64,000 nucleotides of DNA, from assembly GCF_000340885.1 (NCBI RefSeq), contig NC_020291.1, positions 83,501 to 147,500 on the forward strand, written 5' to 3'. A model generated the notes under the pieces. That model was not told where the DNA came from and searched no databases. It worked only from the letters and a program-made list of their open reading frames with translations. The stretch comes from Clostridium saccharoperbutylacetonicum N1-4(HMT) (GTDB taxonomy: Bacteria; Bacillota; Clostridia; Clostridiales; Clostridiaceae). Numbering within the stretch: position 1 is the first letter of the stretch; every line of letters begins with the position of its first letter. Below are positions 53,688 to 64,000 of the stretch, piece after piece. The position numbers were made by a program, and so were the translations under genes.

Positions 53688-55358
53688 ATGAAAAGTGACA
53701 TTCAAATTGCACAAGAGGCAAAGATGGAGCCGATAAAAAATGTGGCAGAAAAATTAGGACTTTGCGAAGAGGATATAGAGTATTATGGAAAATATAAATG
53801 CAAAATATCCTTAGACGTCTATGAGAAAGTTAAAAATAATAAGAATGGGAAACTGGTTTTAGTTACAGCTATAAACCCAACTCCAGCTGGAGAAGGAAAG
53901 TCAACAGTTACTGTAGGTTTAGGTCAGGCAATGAATAAACTAGGAAAGAATGCTGTAATAGCATTAAGAGAACCATCATTAGGACCTGTTTTTGGTGTAA
54001 AAGGTGGTGCGGCAGGTGGAGGTTATGCTCAAGTAGTTCCGATGGAAGATATCAATCTTCATTTTACTGGTGATATGCATGCCATTACATCAGCTAATAA
54101 TTTATTATCAGCAGCTATAGATAATCATATCCATCAAGGAAATGTTTTAGGTATTGATTCAAGAAGAATTGTTTTTAAAAGAGTTATGGATATGAATGAT
54201 AGAGCTCTTAGACATATTGTTGTTGGAATGGGCGGAAAAGTAAATGGATTTGTTAGAGAAGATGGCTTTAATATAACTGTTGCATCTGAAATAATGGCTA
54301 TATTATGCTTAGCAAGTGATTTAGAAGATTTAAAACAAAGAATGGGAAATATTGTGGTTGCTTATAATTTAGAGGGGGCACCTGTTTATGCTAAAGAATT
54401 AGAAGTTCAAGGTGCTATGGCATTGTTAATGAAGGATGCTATTAAACCTAATTTAGTTCAAACGTTAGAAAATACTCCAGCATTAATACATGGGGGACCA
54501 TTTGCTAATATTGCGCATGGCTGCAATTCTATAATGGCAACTAAACTTGCATTAAAACTTGGAGATGTTGTAATTACAGAAGCAGGATTTGGTGCTGATT
54601 TAGGTGCTGAAAAGTTCTTTGATATTAAATGCAGATATGGAGATTTAACACCAGAATGTGTTGTCATAGTTGCAACAATACGAGCATTAAAACATCATGG
54701 TGGAGTAGCTAAGGCTGAATTAAATGTTCCTAATGTTGAAGCGTTGTCAAAGGGGATAACTAATTTAGAAAAGCAAATAGAAAATATTAAGAAATTCAAC
54801 GTTAAACCAGTTGTCGCAATAAATAAATTTATTACTGATAGTAATGAAGAAGTCGAATTTATTAAAGAGTTCTGCAATAAAATGGGCGTTCAGGTAGCTC
54901 TTTGTGATGTATGGGCTAAAGGAGGAGAAGGCGGAATAGAACTTGGAAATATAGTATTAAATATACTTGAGAATAATGATTCTAAATTTGCTCCTATATA
55001 TAGTAAAGAAGAGTCTATAGAAAATAAAATAACGACAATTGCCAGGGAAATATATGGTGCAGATAAGGTTAATTATACATTGGCGGCTAAGAAGCAGATT
55101 GCAGAATTAGAAAAGTTTGAATTAGATAAGTTGCCTATTTGTATGGCTAAAACTCAGTATTCACTGTCAGACAATCCGAGTCTTTTAGCTAGACCTAATG
55201 GATTTGATATAACAGTTAAGGAAGTTAGGGTATCTAATGGCGCAGGATTCATTGTTGTTCAGACAGGAGATATAATGACTATGCCAGGTCTTCCTAAAGT
55301 ACCAGCTGCAAATAAAATGGATGTCTTAAAAGATGGAGAAATAGTAGGTTTATTTTAG
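53688..55358 (+). CDS. fhs: Formate--tetrahydrofolate ligase
   Basis: It makes 10-formyl-THF from formate and ATP for purine, serine and formyl-Met synthesis. The 556-residue protein has the ATP loop [45 protein letters not shown], and the [14 protein letters not shown] segment, all diagnostic. AGGAGGAAAC is the SD for ATG 53688. It lies between ftsH and coaX, where Bacillus has no fhs, and is separated from both by terminators. Confidence 0.97.
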   Translation: MKSDIQIAQEAKMEPIKNVAEKLGLCEEDIEYYGKYKCKISLDVYEKVKNNKNGKLVLVTAINPTPAGEGKSTVTVGLGQAMNKLGKNAVIALREPSLGPVFGVKGGAAGGGYAQVVPMEDINLHFTGDMHAITSANNLLSAAIDNHIHQGNVLGIDSRRIVFKRVMDMNDRALRHIVVGMGGKVNGFVREDGFNITVASEIMAILCLASDLEDLKQRMGNIVVAYNLEGAPVYAKELEVQGAMALLMKDAIKPNLVQTLENTPALIHGGPFANIAHGCNSIMATKLALKLGDVVITEAGFGADLGAEKFFDIKCRYGDLTPECVVIVATIRALKHHGGVAKAELNVPNVEALSKGITNLEKQIENIKKFNVKPVVAINKFITDSNEEVEFIKEFCNKMGVQVALCDVWAKGGEGGIELGNIVLNILENNDSKFAPIYSKEESIENKITTIAREIYGADKVNYTLAAKKQIAELEKFELDKLPICMAKTQYSLSDNPSLLARPNGFDITVKEVRVSNGAGFIVVQTGDIMTMPGLPKVPAANKMDVLKDGEIVGLF

Positions 55359-55439
55359 GTAAGATAGTTTAATTAATACTTTGAAAATTTAGTTATTATA
55401 AATAAATAGTTTTATGGTATTTAAGCAAGATATAAACAC

Positions 55440-55467
55440 TTGACAAATATATTAAAATTGTTAAAAT
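55440..55467 (+). promoter_or_regulatory. Promoter of coaX
   Basis: TTGACA (55440-55445), 16 bases, TAAAAT (55462-55467). It lies upstream of the terminator at 55489-55517, so transcripts for coaX must pass that hairpin. Confidence 0.5.
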
Positions 55468-55488
55468 TATATTGTTATTTTCTAAATT

Positions 55489-55517
55489 AAGGCAGCTCTT
55501 TGGGCTGCTTTTAATTT
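55489..55517 (+). terminator. Terminator between fhs and coaX, possible attenuator
   Basis: GGCAGC, a TCTTTGG loop, GCTGCC-type pairing with GCTGC, then TTTTAATTT. It either ends the fhs transcript or attenuates coaX. Confidence 0.7.
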
Positions 55518-55541
55518 AACTATATTAAGGTGGTGCTTTCT

Positions 55542-56336
55542 ATGATCTTGCTTGTTGATGCAGGTAATACAAATATTGTTTTAGGAGTACATGATGGAAA
55601 TAAATACATAGCGAGTTGGCGTATTTCAAGTGGAGGGAATAAAACTTCTGATGAGTATAGTATACAGGTTATGCAGTTATTTAATCTTGGTAATATAAAT
55701 CCAAAAGATATTACAGGAGTTATAGTTTCATCTGTTGTTCCTAACATAATGCATTCTTTAGAGAATATGTTAAAAAAATGTTTTAATCATGAACCTATAA
55801 TAGTAGGACCGGGAATAAAGACGGGAATAAACATTAAATATGATAATCCAAAAGAAGTTGGAGCTGATAGAATAGTAAATTCTGTTGCGGCTTACGAAAT
55901 TTATAAAAGGCCTGTAATTATAATAGATTTTGGAACAGCTACGACCTTTTGTGCACTAAGAGAAAATGGAGATTATCTTGGAGGGTGCATATGTCCAGGA
56001 ATTAGAATTTCAGCAGACGCATTGTTTGAAAGAGCTGCGAAGCTTCCTAGAGTAGAGCTTGAAATACCTAAGGGAATTATTTGTAAAAATACAGTATCAA
56101 GTATGCAAGCAGGAATTTTATATGGATATATTGGGCAAGTTGAATATATAGTTAGAAAAATGAAGAAGGAAATGATGACTTCTAAATATAAAGAAGAACC
56201 ATTTGTATTAGCTACAGGGGGATTAGCGAATTTAATAGCTAAAGAAACTGATGTTATTGACAAGGTTGATTCGGATTTAACATTAGAGGGATTAAAGATT
56301 TTGTACGAAAAAAATAAAGAAATGGCGAATTGCTAA
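55542..56336 (+). CDS. coaX: Type III pantothenate kinase
   Basis: CoaX phosphorylates pantothenate in the first step of CoA synthesis. The 264-residue ASKHA-fold protein has [16 protein letters not shown] at the N-terminus, [23 protein letters not shown], and [17 protein letters not shown] sits before ATG 55542; an in-frame upstream codon overlaps the SD. dusB follows after 20 bases. The position after ftsH is conserved with Bacillus, apart from the inserted fhs. Confidence 0.95.
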   Translation: MILLVDAGNTNIVLGVHDGNKYIASWRISSGGNKTSDEYSIQVMQLFNLGNINPKDITGVIVSSVVPNIMHSLENMLKKCFNHEPIIVGPGIKTGINIKYDNPKEVGADRIVNSVAAYEIYKRPVIIIDFGTATTFCALRENGDYLGGCICPGIRISADALFERAAKLPRVELEIPKGIICKNTVSSMQAGILYGYIGQVEYIVRKMKKEMMTSKYKEEPFVLATGGLANLIAKETDVIDKVDSDLTLEGLKILYEKNKEMANC

Positions 56337-56356
56337 ATTTAAGGAGTAAATTCTGA

Positions 56357-57322
56357 ATGAAAATAGGTAATTTAACCTTTGATAATAATGTGTTTTTAGC
56401 ACCTATGGCTGGTGTAACAGATATATCATTTAGAGGATTATGCAAGGAAATGGGATGTGGATTGGTTTATACTGAAATGGTTAGTGCCAAAGCATTATAT
56501 TATGGAAGTGAGAATACTCAGACATTGCTTAGAATAGCTGAGGAAGAGAAACCAGTTGCGGTACAAATCTTTGGCAGAGAACCAGAAATAATGGCAAGTA
56601 TATGTGAACAATATTTAAATTATAGAGATGATATCTGTATTATAGATATCAATATGGGGTGTCCTGCGCCCAAAATAGTTAAAAATGGAGAAGGATCTGC
56701 ATTGATGAAGGAGCCTAATCTTGCATATGATATTGTAAAGGCGATAAAGAAGATTTCAAAGAAACCTGTTACAGTTAAATTCAGAAAAGGATTTGATGAA
56801 GATAATATTAATGCTGTAGAATTTGCAAATATTATGGAGGAAGCAGGAGCCGATGCAATTACTGTTCATGGAAGAACAAGAAAACAAATGTATCAAGGGG
56901 TTGCAGACTGGGATATAATTAAAAAAGTTAAAGATACCGTTTCTATACCTGTAATAGGTAATGGCGATGTGTTCTCAACTGAAGATGCTATTAAGATAAA
57001 AAAGATAACAAATTGTGATGGAATAATGATTGCTAGAGGAAGCCAAGGGAATCCATGGATATTTAGAGAGATAAACAGTGCACTAAAAGGAGAGGCTATT
57101 TCAGAAGTTTCAAATAAAGAAAAAATTGAAATGTGCCTTAAACATTATAATCTAGCGATTAAATATGATGGAGAATTTAAGGCCATAAGAGAAATGCGAA
57201 AACATGCGTCGTGGTATATAAAAGGCCTTCCTAAATGTACTGAAATAAGAAATCAAATTAATACAATAGATGATAGTAAGAAAGTAATTGAAGTATTAAT
57301 TAAATATATGGAAGAACTATAA
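56357..57322 (+). CDS. dusB: tRNA-dihydrouridine synthase
   Basis: This FMN enzyme reduces uridines of the tRNA D-loop. The 321-residue protein contains [23 protein letters not shown], the catalytic-Cys segment [20 protein letters not shown] and [14 protein letters not shown]. It is of the DusB class found before greA/lysS in Firmicutes. AAGGAGTAA precedes ATG 56357; it is co-transcribed with coaX. Confidence 0.95.
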   Translation: MKIGNLTFDNNVFLAPMAGVTDISFRGLCKEMGCGLVYTEMVSAKALYYGSENTQTLLRIAEEEKPVAVQIFGREPEIMASICEQYLNYRDDICIIDINMGCPAPKIVKNGEGSALMKEPNLAYDIVKAIKKISKKPVTVKFRKGFDEDNINAVEFANIMEEAGADAITVHGRTRKQMYQGVADWDIIKKVKDTVSIPVIGNGDVFSTEDAIKIKKITNCDGIMIARGSQGNPWIFREINSALKGEAISEVSNKEKIEMCLKHYNLAIKYDGEFKAIREMRKHASWYIKGLPKCTEIRNQINTIDDSKKVIEVLIKYMEEL

Positions 57323-57453
57323 TATTATAATATTTAAAAAAATATTTCAAATGTGAATTAAAAAATAAATTGTTGATATTATAATATTAATAGTACTTAT
57401 ATTTATTTTATAAATCTGAGGGAAAGATGGTTGTTGCTTTATTTTAGGATTTA

Positions 57454-57482
57454 TTGACATATCAAATATGCTGATTTATAAT
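57454..57482 (+). promoter_or_regulatory. Consensus promoter upstream of greA
   Basis: TTGACA (57454-57459), exactly 17 bases, TATAAT (57477-57482). The start would be near 57489, leaving a leader of about 175 bases before greA. In the 57323-57664 gap I see no small gene or known riboswitch. Confidence 0.75.
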
Positions 57483-57664
57483 TAGTTAAATGTCAGTTGG
57501 AAACAAAAATTGTTTAAGTTATTTAGTAATTAAGGTTATCTTATTGGGAATATATATTAATAACGTATTTTTTGACTGATTGAGGAGTGTTCTAATAAAT
57601 ATAAAATAATGAACATAGTTATTAATTAAAAAATTATAGAAGGTTTTAAAGGGGAGTAAAGTAT

Positions 57665-58147
57665 ATGAGCCAAACAAAACAATATGTAATGACTTATGAA
57701 GGTGTTAAAAAATTAGAAGGTGAATTGGAATATTTAAAAACTGTAAAAAGAAAAGAAATAACTGAAAAAATTAAAATTGCATTAGGATATGGAGATCTAA
57801 GTGAAAATTCAGAATATGATGAAGCTAAAAACGATCAGGCATTTACAGAAGGAAGAATAATTCAATTAGAAAACATGTTAAAAAATGCAGTGGTTGTTGA
57901 TGAATCAGAAATTCCAAGTGATATTGTTTCAGTTGGAGCAAAAGTTAAAGTTAAAGACTATGAATTTGACGAAGAAGTTGAGTATTTAATTGTAGGTTCA
58001 GCTGAAGCGGATCCTATGAATTTTAAAATATCAAATGAATCACCAGTTGGAAAAGCCTTAGTAGGCAAAAAAGTTGGTGAAATAATAGAAGTAGCAGTTC
58101 CTGATGGAATTAATAAATTCGAGATATTGGGAATAAGTAGAAATTAA
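57665..58147 (+). CDS. greA: Transcription elongation factor GreA
   Basis: GreA stimulates RNA polymerase to cleave backtracked RNA. The 160-residue protein has the N-terminal coiled coil ([21 protein letters not shown]) with the acidic tip [13 protein letters not shown], and a C-terminal FKBP-like domain ([18 protein letters not shown]). AAAGGGGAG is the SD. lysS starts 14 bases after its stop, forming a greA-lysS operon. Confidence 0.97.
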   Translation: MSQTKQYVMTYEGVKKLEGELEYLKTVKRKEITEKIKIALGYGDLSENSEYDEAKNDQAFTEGRIIQLENMLKNAVVVDESEIPSDIVSVGAKVKVKDYEFDEEVEYLIVGSAEADPMNFKISNESPVGKALVGKKVGEIIEVAVPDGINKFEILGISRN

Positions 58148-58160
58148 TTGGAGGTACATT

Positions 58161-59666
58161 ATGTCAACAGAAGAAATGAGCATGCAGGAATTAGAGTCTC
58201 AATATAATGAACAAGAAGGATTGAGAAGAACTAAACTAGCAGAGCTACAAAATGCCGGAAAAGATCCTTTTGATGTATATAAAGTAAACAGAACTCATAC
58301 ATCAGAAGAAGTTAAGGCAAACTATGACGAATTAGAAGGAAAAGAAGTAACAGTTGCAGGAAGACTAATGTCTAAAAGAGGTCAAGGGAAAGTTGTATTT
58401 TCAGATATACACGATAAAGATGGAAAGATACAATTATTCTTAAAGATTGATAAAGTTGGAGAAGAGAATTTAAAGCAATACAAGGCATTTGATCTAGGTG
58501 ACTGGGTTGCAGCGACAGGTGAAGTGTTTACAACAAAAACAGGGGAAGTATCTGTAAATGTAAATACTTTTGAATTAACATGTAAATCTTTAAAGCCACT
58601 TCCAGAAAAATGGCATGGATTAAAAGATCCAGATTTAAGATATAGACAAAGAGAAGTTGATATAATTACAAATGCAGAAGTAAAAGAAACTTTTATAAAG
58701 AGAAGTAAAATTATTTCAGCTATGAGAGAATTTTTAGATAATAAAGGTTTTGTAGAAGTAGAAACTCCAATACTTGGAGCTATAGCTGGTGGAGCAGCGG
58801 CTAGACCGTTTGTCACTCATCACAATACTTTAGATATTGATATGTACTTAAGAATTGCAACAGAGTTATATCTTAAGAGATTGATAGTTGCTGGTTTTGA
58901 AAAAGTATATGAAATAGGAAGAAATTTTAGAAACGAAGGTATGTCGGTTAGACATAATCCTGAATTTACAGCAATTGAATTATATGAAGCATATTCGGAT
59001 TATAATGATATGATGGAAATTACAGAAAATATGGTTGCGCATATATGTGAAAAGGTAAATGGAACTACTAAAGTTAATTATCAAGGAACTGAAATAGATT
59101 TCAAGCCACCTTGGAGAAGAATAACTATGGTGGATGCAGTAAAAGAATATGCGGGAGTAGATTTTAATCAAATTAAATCCGATGAAGAAGCTCAAGCTAT
59201 AGCTAAAGAAAAGCATTTAGAATTTGCTAAACCATTAGATACAGTAACTAAAGGTGAAGTATTAAATATGTTATATGAAGAATTTGGTGAAGCTAATATG
59301 ATTCAGCCTACATTTATAACAGATTATCCAGTAGAAATATCACCTCTTACAAAGAAAAAGAGAGGAAATCCTGAATTTACTGAAAGATTTGAAGGATTTG
59401 TATTTGGAAGAGAAATTTGTAATGCATATTCAGAATTAAATGATCCTATAGTTCAAAGACAAAGATTTGAACAACAGGCTAAGGAAAGAGAACTTGGTGA
59501 TGATGAAGCATATATGTTAGATGAACAATTTATGAGTGCTCTAGAAACAGGTATGCCTCCTACAGGTGGAATGGGAATGGGAATAGATAGACTTGTAATG
59601 TTCTTAACTGACTCAGCATCAATTAGAGATGTTATATTATTCCCAACAATGAGACCTCAGAAGTAA
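58161..59666 (+). CDS. lysS: Lysyl-tRNA synthetase, class II
   Basis: It charges tRNA-Lys. The 501-residue protein has an N-terminal OB-fold ([21 protein letters not shown]), motif 1 near FVEVETPIL, motif 2 in [21 protein letters not shown], and motif 3 in [31 protein letters not shown] is the SD for ATG 58161. It ends the conserved block that began at purR. Confidence 0.97.
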   Translation: MSTEEMSMQELESQYNEQEGLRRTKLAELQNAGKDPFDVYKVNRTHTSEEVKANYDELEGKEVTVAGRLMSKRGQGKVVFSDIHDKDGKIQLFLKIDKVGEENLKQYKAFDLGDWVAATGEVFTTKTGEVSVNVNTFELTCKSLKPLPEKWHGLKDPDLRYRQREVDIITNAEVKETFIKRSKIISAMREFLDNKGFVEVETPILGAIAGGAAARPFVTHHNTLDIDMYLRIATELYLKRLIVAGFEKVYEIGRNFRNEGMSVRHNPEFTAIELYEAYSDYNDMMEITENMVAHICEKVNGTTKVNYQGTEIDFKPPWRRITMVDAVKEYAGVDFNQIKSDEEAQAIAKEKHLEFAKPLDTVTKGEVLNMLYEEFGEANMIQPTFITDYPVEISPLTKKKRGNPEFTERFEGFVFGREICNAYSELNDPIVQRQRFEQQAKERELGDDEAYMLDEQFMSALETGMPPTGGMGMGIDRLVMFLTDSASIRDVILFPTMRPQK

Positions 59667-59703
59667 TTTGATTTAAGTATATTAAAGATATGTAGATATA
59701 GTT

Positions 59704-59753
59704 AAACAAAAGGGTTTATATATATTTCGAGTATATATGAATCTTTTTTGTTT
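59704..59753 (+). terminator. lysS terminator
   Basis: AAACAAAAGG...TTATATATA pairs with TATATATGAA...CTTTTTTGTTT around TTTCGAG. Confidence 0.7.
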
Positions 59754-59769
59754 AATTTATTAAAAAAGC

Positions 59770-59797
59770 TTGCAAAATTTTGAGAAACTGATATAAT
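59770..59797 (+). promoter_or_regulatory. Promoter of tRNA-Asn copy 1
   Basis: TTGCAA (59770) and TATAAT (59792-59797), 16-base spacer; the tRNA begins 17 bases after the -10 element. Confidence 0.75.
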
Positions 59798-59814
59798 TGA
59801 TTAGGTAATGACGT

Positions 59815-59889
<75 letters not shown>

Positions 59890-59929
59890 TTTTTTTGTTT
59901 GAAAATAGAAAATTATGATTTGCTAAAGA

Positions 59930-59956
59930 CAGAAGGTATTCTGCCTTATTTTTTTG
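59930..59956 (+). terminator. Terminator after tRNA-Asn copy 1
   Basis: CAGAA and TTCTG around GGTA, then CCTTATTTTTTT. Confidence 0.5.
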
Positions 59957-60099
59957 CACTTGAATGCTAAGGAGAAAGGCTGACTTTTGAAAAATTAAGT
60001 TTGTTAGGGATTAAGCTTGAATTTATAGTAAGAGATTTGGGGAATTGTCAATAATTTTTGAATTTAGAAAATAAATTTATAATAAAAATAAAAAAAGGG

Positions 60100-60127
60100 T
60101 TGCAAAATTAATAAAAGCTGATATAAT
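60100..60127 (+). promoter_or_regulatory. Promoter of tRNA-Asn copy 2
   Basis: TTGCAA (60100-60105), 16 bases, TATAAT (60122-60127), with the same flanking sequence as copy 3. Confidence 0.75.
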
Positions 60128-60144
60128 AGATTAAGTAATGACGT

Positions 60145-60219
<75 letters not shown>

Positions 60220-60254
60220 TTTTTTTATTTGAAAATAATATTGGAAAACAATAA

Positions 60255-60287
60255 AAGGTAGAAGAATTTTCTACCTTATTTTTTTTA
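60255..60287. terminator. Terminator, tRNA-Asn copy 2 / ssb
   Basis: AAGGTAGAA and TTCTACCTT pair around GAATT, followed by an AT8 tract reaching the 3' end of the convergent ssb gene. Confidence 0.8.
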
Positions 60288-60614
60288 TATTACATTTGAC
60301 TTATTATCAATAAAGTCAAAGTTATCTAGAACTACATCAACTGTGTATTTTTTTATATTGTTTTTATCTAAATAGCTACCTGTTTTAATTTTACCTTCTA
60401 TTGATAGTTTATGACCTTTAGCAACATACTTAGATAGAATCTCAGCTTTTTTATCAAAAGCAACAATATCAATAAAATTAGTTGAAGGCTCTTTTGAAGT
60501 TGGATTGTATTCATCCACAGCTAAAGTGAATTTTACATAAGATCTTTCTCCATTTCCAAAGTACTGAAGTTCTAAATCTCTAGTTATTCTACCTATAAGA
60601 TATACTTTATTCAT
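60285..60614 (-). CDS. ssb: Short single-stranded DNA-binding protein
   Basis: A 109-residue SSB-family protein: one OB-fold with MNKVYLIGRITRDLELQYF, YVKFTLAVDEYN, FIDIVAFDKKAEILSKYVAKGH and IEGKIKTGSYLDK. It ends DFIDNKSNVI: the flexible linker and the acidic DDIPF-type tip that recruits repair proteins in replicative SSBs are absent. This size fits competence-type or accessory SSBs. AGGAGG (complement of about 60622-60627) precedes the ATG. It lies opposite-strand between tRNA-Asn copies 2 and 3, with no replication or phage genes nearby. Confidence 0.93.
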   Translation of the reverse strand: MNKVYLIGRITRDLELQYFGNGERSYVKFTLAVDEYNPTSKEPSTNFIDIVAFDKKAEILSKYVAKGHKLSIEGKIKTGSYLDKNNIKKYTVDVVLDNFDFIDNKSNVI

Positions 60615-60695
60615 ACATTTCCTCCTAAATTATTGTTTGTTATAAGTTTAGACAAAAACATAGGTTCGTATTCAAATAAAAAATGAAAAATAGGG

Positions 60696-60723
60696 TTGCA
60701 TAATTAAAAAAAACTGATATAAT
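60696..60723 (+). promoter_or_regulatory. Promoter of tRNA-Asn copy 3
   Basis: TTGCAT (60696-60701), 16 bases, TATAAT (60718-60723). Confidence 0.75.
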
Positions 60724-60740
60724 AGATTAAGTAATGACGT

Positions 60741-60815
<75 letters not shown>

Positions 60816-60894
60816 TTTTTTTAAGAATATATTTTATATATTGACAGAAAAATTAATTTTGTTAAAATTAATTTATAAATTGAATATACATGTT

Positions 60895-61078
60895 GAAAAA
60901 GAGTAGTAATTCATAAGTCAATTATAGAGAGATGGTGTTTGGTGAAAACCATCATTGATTTAGGATGAATGGAGCTTTTGAGTGTAAGATTATTAGTGAA
61001 GAAAGATGGGCCTAAGCCAAGAAGGGTGGAACCGCGGAATTATAATTTCGTCCCTTTGTGGTTAAGGCTTTTTTTATT
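60895..61078 (+). promoter_or_regulatory. T-box riboswitch of glyS (Gly specifier GGA)
   Basis: Stem I elements AGAGAGATGGTG and GGTGAAAACCATC precede TGAAT-GGA-GC, where GGA at 60971-60973 sits six bases before the closing GAG, as TAC does in the tyrS leader. The T-box AGGGTGGAACCGCGG is at 61023-61037; its TGGA can pair with the UCCA end of tRNA-Gly. A terminator with CCCTT/AAGG and eight Ts follows. Confidence 0.94.
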
Positions 61079-61108
61079 TTATAAAATTATATTTTGGAGG
61101 GATAAATA

Positions 61109-62500
61109 ATGTCAGTAGAAAAAACAATGGATAAGATCACAATTCTTTGCAAAAATAGAGGATTTATATTTCCTGGATCAGACATATATGGTGGATTGGC
61201 CAATTCGTGGGATTATGGTCCTTTAGGAGTTGAATTTAAAAATAATGTTAAAAAAGCATGGTGGAAAAAGTTTGTTCAAGAAAGTTCATACAATGTAGGT
61301 TTGGATTCTGCTATTTTAATGAATAGAGAAGTTTGGGTAGCATCAGGGCATGTCGGCGGTTTCTCAGATCCATTGATGGATTGTAAGGAGTGTAAAGCAA
61401 GATTTAGAGCAGATAAATTGGTTGAAGATCATATGACAGCCAATGGAGCAGAAGTAGCCAGCGCTGATGGATGGACAAATGAACAACTAAAAGAGTACAT
61501 TGAAAGTAATAATATTGTATGTCCTAAATGTGGAAAGATGAATTATACAGATATAAGAAAATTCAACCTTATGTTTAAAACATTCCAAGGTGTTACTGAA
61601 GATGCTAAATCTGAAGTTTTCTTAAGACCAGAAACAGCTCAAGGTATATTTGTTAACTTTAAAGCAGTTCAAAGAACTTCAAGAAAGAAAGTTCCATTTG
61701 GTATTGCTCAAATTGGTAAATCATTTAGAAATGAGATTACACCTGGTAATTTTACATTTAGAACAAGAGAATTTGAACAAATGGAATTAGAATTTTTCTG
61801 CAAGCCAGGAACAGATTTAGAGTGGCATAAATATTGGAAAGATTACTGCTGGAAGTTCTTGATGGATTTAAATGTTAAACCGGAAAATTTAAGAATGAGA
61901 GATCATGGTGAAGAAGAATTATCATTCTATTCAAATGCAACTTCTGATATAGAATATCTATTCCCATTTGGCTGGGGAGAACTTTGGGGTATAGCAGATA
62001 GAACAGATTATGACTTAAATAAGCATCAAGAACATTCTGGGCAAGATTTAAGTTACTTGGATCAAGCAACCAATGAGAAATATATACCATACGTTATAGA
62101 ACCATCTTTAGGTGCAGACAGAGTTACTTTAGCATTTTTGATTGAAGCTTATGATGAAGAAGAATTAGAAGATGGTGATGTTAGAACAGTATTACATCTA
62201 CATCCAGCATTAGCACCATTTAAAGCTGCTATATTACCTCTTTCTAAGAAACTTTCAGAAAAAGCTTTAGATGTTTATGCAGAACTAAGTAAGAAGTTTA
62301 ATATTGAATTTGATGAAACAGGAAGTATAGGTAAGAGATATAGAAGACAAGATGAGATAGGAACTCCTTATTGTATAACAATCGATTTTGACACACTAGA
62401 AGATGGAGCTGTTACTATTAGAAATAGAGATACTATGGAACAAGAAAGAATTAAGATAAGTGAAGTAGAAAATTATATACAAAAAAGTTTAGAATTTTAA
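61109..62500 (+). CDS. glyS: Glycyl-tRNA synthetase, alpha2 type
   Basis: A 463-residue dimeric (eukaryote-like) glycyl-tRNA synthetase, not the alpha-beta bacterial form. It has [20 protein letters not shown], a Zn-type insertion (CKECKARF...CPKCGKM), motif 2 in [21 protein letters not shown], and the C-terminal anticodon-binding domain. GGAGGGA is the SD for ATG 61109. A glycine T-box leader regulates it. A terminator follows before murD. Confidence 0.97.
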   Translation: MSVEKTMDKITILCKNRGFIFPGSDIYGGLANSWDYGPLGVEFKNNVKKAWWKKFVQESSYNVGLDSAILMNREVWVASGHVGGFSDPLMDCKECKARFRADKLVEDHMTANGAEVASADGWTNEQLKEYIESNNIVCPKCGKMNYTDIRKFNLMFKTFQGVTEDAKSEVFLRPETAQGIFVNFKAVQRTSRKKVPFGIAQIGKSFRNEITPGNFTFRTREFEQMELEFFCKPGTDLEWHKYWKDYCWKFLMDLNVKPENLRMRDHGEEELSFYSNATSDIEYLFPFGWGELWGIADRTDYDLNKHQEHSGQDLSYLDQATNEKYIPYVIEPSLGADRVTLAFLIEAYDEEELEDGDVRTVLHLHPALAPFKAAILPLSKKLSEKALDVYAELSKKFNIEFDETGSIGKRYRRQDEIGTPYCITIDFDTLEDGAVTIRNRDTMEQERIKISEVENYIQKSLEF

Positions 62501-62518
62501 AGAGTAAAAAAGATAATG

Positions 62519-62558
62519 AACTGGCTCAATAATTTATTAAGAGTCAGTTTATTTTTTA
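62519..62558 (+). terminator. glyS terminator
   Basis: AACTGGCTC and GAGTCAGTT (one G-T pair) close a 13-base loop, followed by a T-rich tract. Confidence 0.75.
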
Positions 62559-62643
62559 TTTTAAGGTGTTATAATTGAAATGGAAAAGAACGGATTTTAT
62601 CAATAAGTTATATTATATAGTTAATTAAATATGGAGGAAAAAT

Positions 62644-64000
62644 ATGAAGAAGAATTTTGAAGAGTTTAAAAAATATATTATTGGCAAAAGGGTTGGTGTT
62701 GTAGGAATAGGAGTTAGCAATATTCCTTTAATAAATTTTTTGTTGGAGTTAGGTGCAGTAGTAACAGCTTTTGACAAAAAGACTATAGAAGAACTTGGAG
62801 ATGTAGGAACTGATTTTGTTAATAAAGGTGTAAAATTAGAACTTGGTGAAAATTATTTAGATTCTCTTACTGGATTTGATGTAGTGTTTAAAACCCCATC
62901 AATGAGAATTGATAGTGAAGCTTTAATTAGAGTTAAAAATGAAGGCGCATACATAACTTCTGAAATGGAGGAGTTTGTAAGATACACTAAAGGAAAAGTG
63001 TACGGAGTAACAGGTAGTGATGGTAAGACAACAACTACAACAATTATTTCGAAATTATTAGAAGAACAAGGTTATAAAACTTGGGTTGGAGGAAATATAG
63101 GAACTCCATTATTTTCTCAAATAGAAAGTATAAAAGAAGAGGATAAAGTTGTATTAGAATTATCAAGTTTTCAACTTATGACCATGACTCAAGAAATAGA
63201 CGTGGCTGTATGCACAAATTTATCACCTAATCATTTAGATATGCATAAGGATATGCAAGAATATATAGATGCTAAAAAAAATATCTTCTTATATCAGAAT
63301 TCAAATGGAATTTTAGTATTGAATAGAGAAAACGAAATTACTTATGAGTTTAAAAAAGAAGCCAAAGGCAATGTTAAATTGTTCAGTTCTAAGAGAGAAA
63401 TAGAGGGCGGAGCATACTTCAAAGAAGGAATACTATATCTTGAAGGAAAAGAAGTGTGTAAGAAGAGTGATATAGTGATTAAGGGAATGCATAATGTTGA
63501 AAATTATCTTGCGGCATTTTTGGCAGTTAAAGAAGATGTCTCTATAGAGTCAATGAAAAAAGTAGCAGAAACATTTGAAGGTGTTGAACATAGATGTGAA
63601 TTTATAAGAGAACTAGATGGTGTTAAGTATTATAATGATTCCATAGCATCTAGTCCTACGAGAACACTAGCAGGCCTTAAGGCTTTTGATGAAAAAGTAA
63701 TATTAATTGCAGGGGGATATGATAAGCATATACCATTTGAACCACTAGCTTATGAAGGATATCCATATATAAAAGAGTTGATTCTACTTGGAGCTACAAA
63801 GGATAAAATTAGAGAGGTGTTTGATAAATTATATAAAGAGCAAGAAATTAAAATAAATATAAAGACTGTTGAAACTATGGAGGATGCGGTGAAAGAGGCT
63901 AGGAGTGTTGCAAGATCTGGAGATATAGTAACATTATCGCCAGCCTGTGCTTCGTTTGATATGTATCCAAATTTTATGATTAGAGGAAATACATTTAAAA
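62644..64000 (+). CDS. murD: UDP-N-acetylmuramoylalanine--D-glutamate ligase, cut by window edge
   Basis: The first 452 codons of MurD, which adds D-Glu in peptidoglycan precursor synthesis. Visible are the Rossmann start [12 protein letters not shown], the ATP loop [30 protein letters not shown], and the C-terminal [16 protein letters not shown] and LLGATKDKI segments; the frame is still open at [18 protein letters not shown] when the window ends, very near the expected C-terminus. TGGAGGAAAA is the SD for ATG 62644. Confidence 0.95.
   Translation, partial: MKKNFEEFKKYIIGKRVGVVGIGVSNIPLINFLLELGAVVTAFDKKTIEELGDVGTDFVNKGVKLELGENYLDSLTGFDVVFKTPSMRIDSEALIRVKNEGAYITSEMEEFVRYTKGKVYGVTGSDGKTTTTTIISKLLEEQGYKTWVGGNIGTPLFSQIESIKEEDKVVLELSSFQLMTMTQEIDVAVCTNLSPNHLDMHKDMQEYIDAKKNIFLYQNSNGILVLNRENEITYEFKKEAKGNVKLFSSKREIEGGAYFKEGILYLEGKEVCKKSDIVIKGMHNVENYLAAFLAVKEDVSIESMKKVAETFEGVEHRCEFIRELDGVKYYNDSIASSPTRTLAGLKAFDEKVILIAGGYDKHIPFEPLAYEGYPYIKELILLGATKDKIREVFDKLYKEQEIKINIKTVETMEDAVKEARSVARSGDIVTLSPACASFDMYPNFMIRGNTFK

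Noticed and set aside
60971..60973. Trp specifier (UGG one base earlier) for the glyS T-box
   Set aside because: GGA has the same distance to the closing GAG as TAC in the tyrS leader, the T-box TGGA matches tRNA-Gly's UCCA end, and the gene is glyS.

Overview
This window is an AT-rich, low-GC Firmicute chromosome segment, best explained as a Clostridium sensu stricto (the butyric/solventogenic group seems likely; I cannot name the species). The evidence is anaerobic (class III) ribonucleotide reductase, a Re-citrate-synthase/aconitase pair, formate-THF ligase, sporulation genes (spoVG, spoVT, spoIIE, yabP, yabQ), T-box and TPP leaders, and strong Shine-Dalgarno (SD) sites with many TTG/GTG starts.

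Region 1 (1-12.9 kb) is metabolic: an unidentified C-terminal fragment, an Mrp/NBP35 ATPase, a mono-cluster ferredoxin, a TPP-riboswitch-controlled thiamine transporter (ThiT), NrdD with an NrdR-like box, a GC-richer 300-bp intergenic island, Re-citrate synthase plus aconitase, a T-box-controlled tyrosyl-tRNA synthetase, the NrdD activase NrdG, an aldose epimerase and a 3-methyladenine glycosylase preceded by repeated DnaA-box-like sites.

Region 2 (13-23.6 kb) is accessory: a GtrA/glycosyltransferase pair, an HD-GYP phosphodiesterase, serC, two divergent XRE regulators around a perfect inverted repeat, a truncated chemoreceptor, a CheY-like protein, a kinase-less AgrC-like membrane protein, a methyltransferase, an agrB-agrD quorum-sensing pair (agrD is only 44 codons) and an orphan PAS histidine kinase. 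Predicted autoinducing peptide: five-residue thiolactone Cys-Ser-Ile-Ser-Thr.

Region 3 (23.6-59.7 kb) is a conserved housekeeping/sporulation block that broadly follows the purR-to-lysS order of Bacillus subtilis (recalled, not searched): asnS, a phosphoesterase and murC on the minus strand; then purR, spoVG, glmU, prs, a two-component system, pth, mfd, a PrsA-like foldase, spoVT, a YabM/SpoVB-type flippase, mazG, HU, rqcP, yabP, yabQ, divIC, yabR, a six-tRNA cluster containing a 187-bp near-perfect duplication, spoIIE, tilS, hpt, ftsH, fhs, coaX, dusB, greA and lysS. Nucleotide supply, envelope precursors, translation quality control and spore formation are encoded together.

Region 4 (59.7-64 kb) has three identical tRNA-Asn genes, each with its own promoter, around a short SSB gene, then T-box-controlled glyS and the start of murD, cut by the window edge. 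I found no CRISPR array, transposase, integrase or replication origin. The most novel-looking items are the agrBD/orphan sensor neighbourhood, the GC-richer intergenic island, and several RNA switches whose pairing can be read directly.
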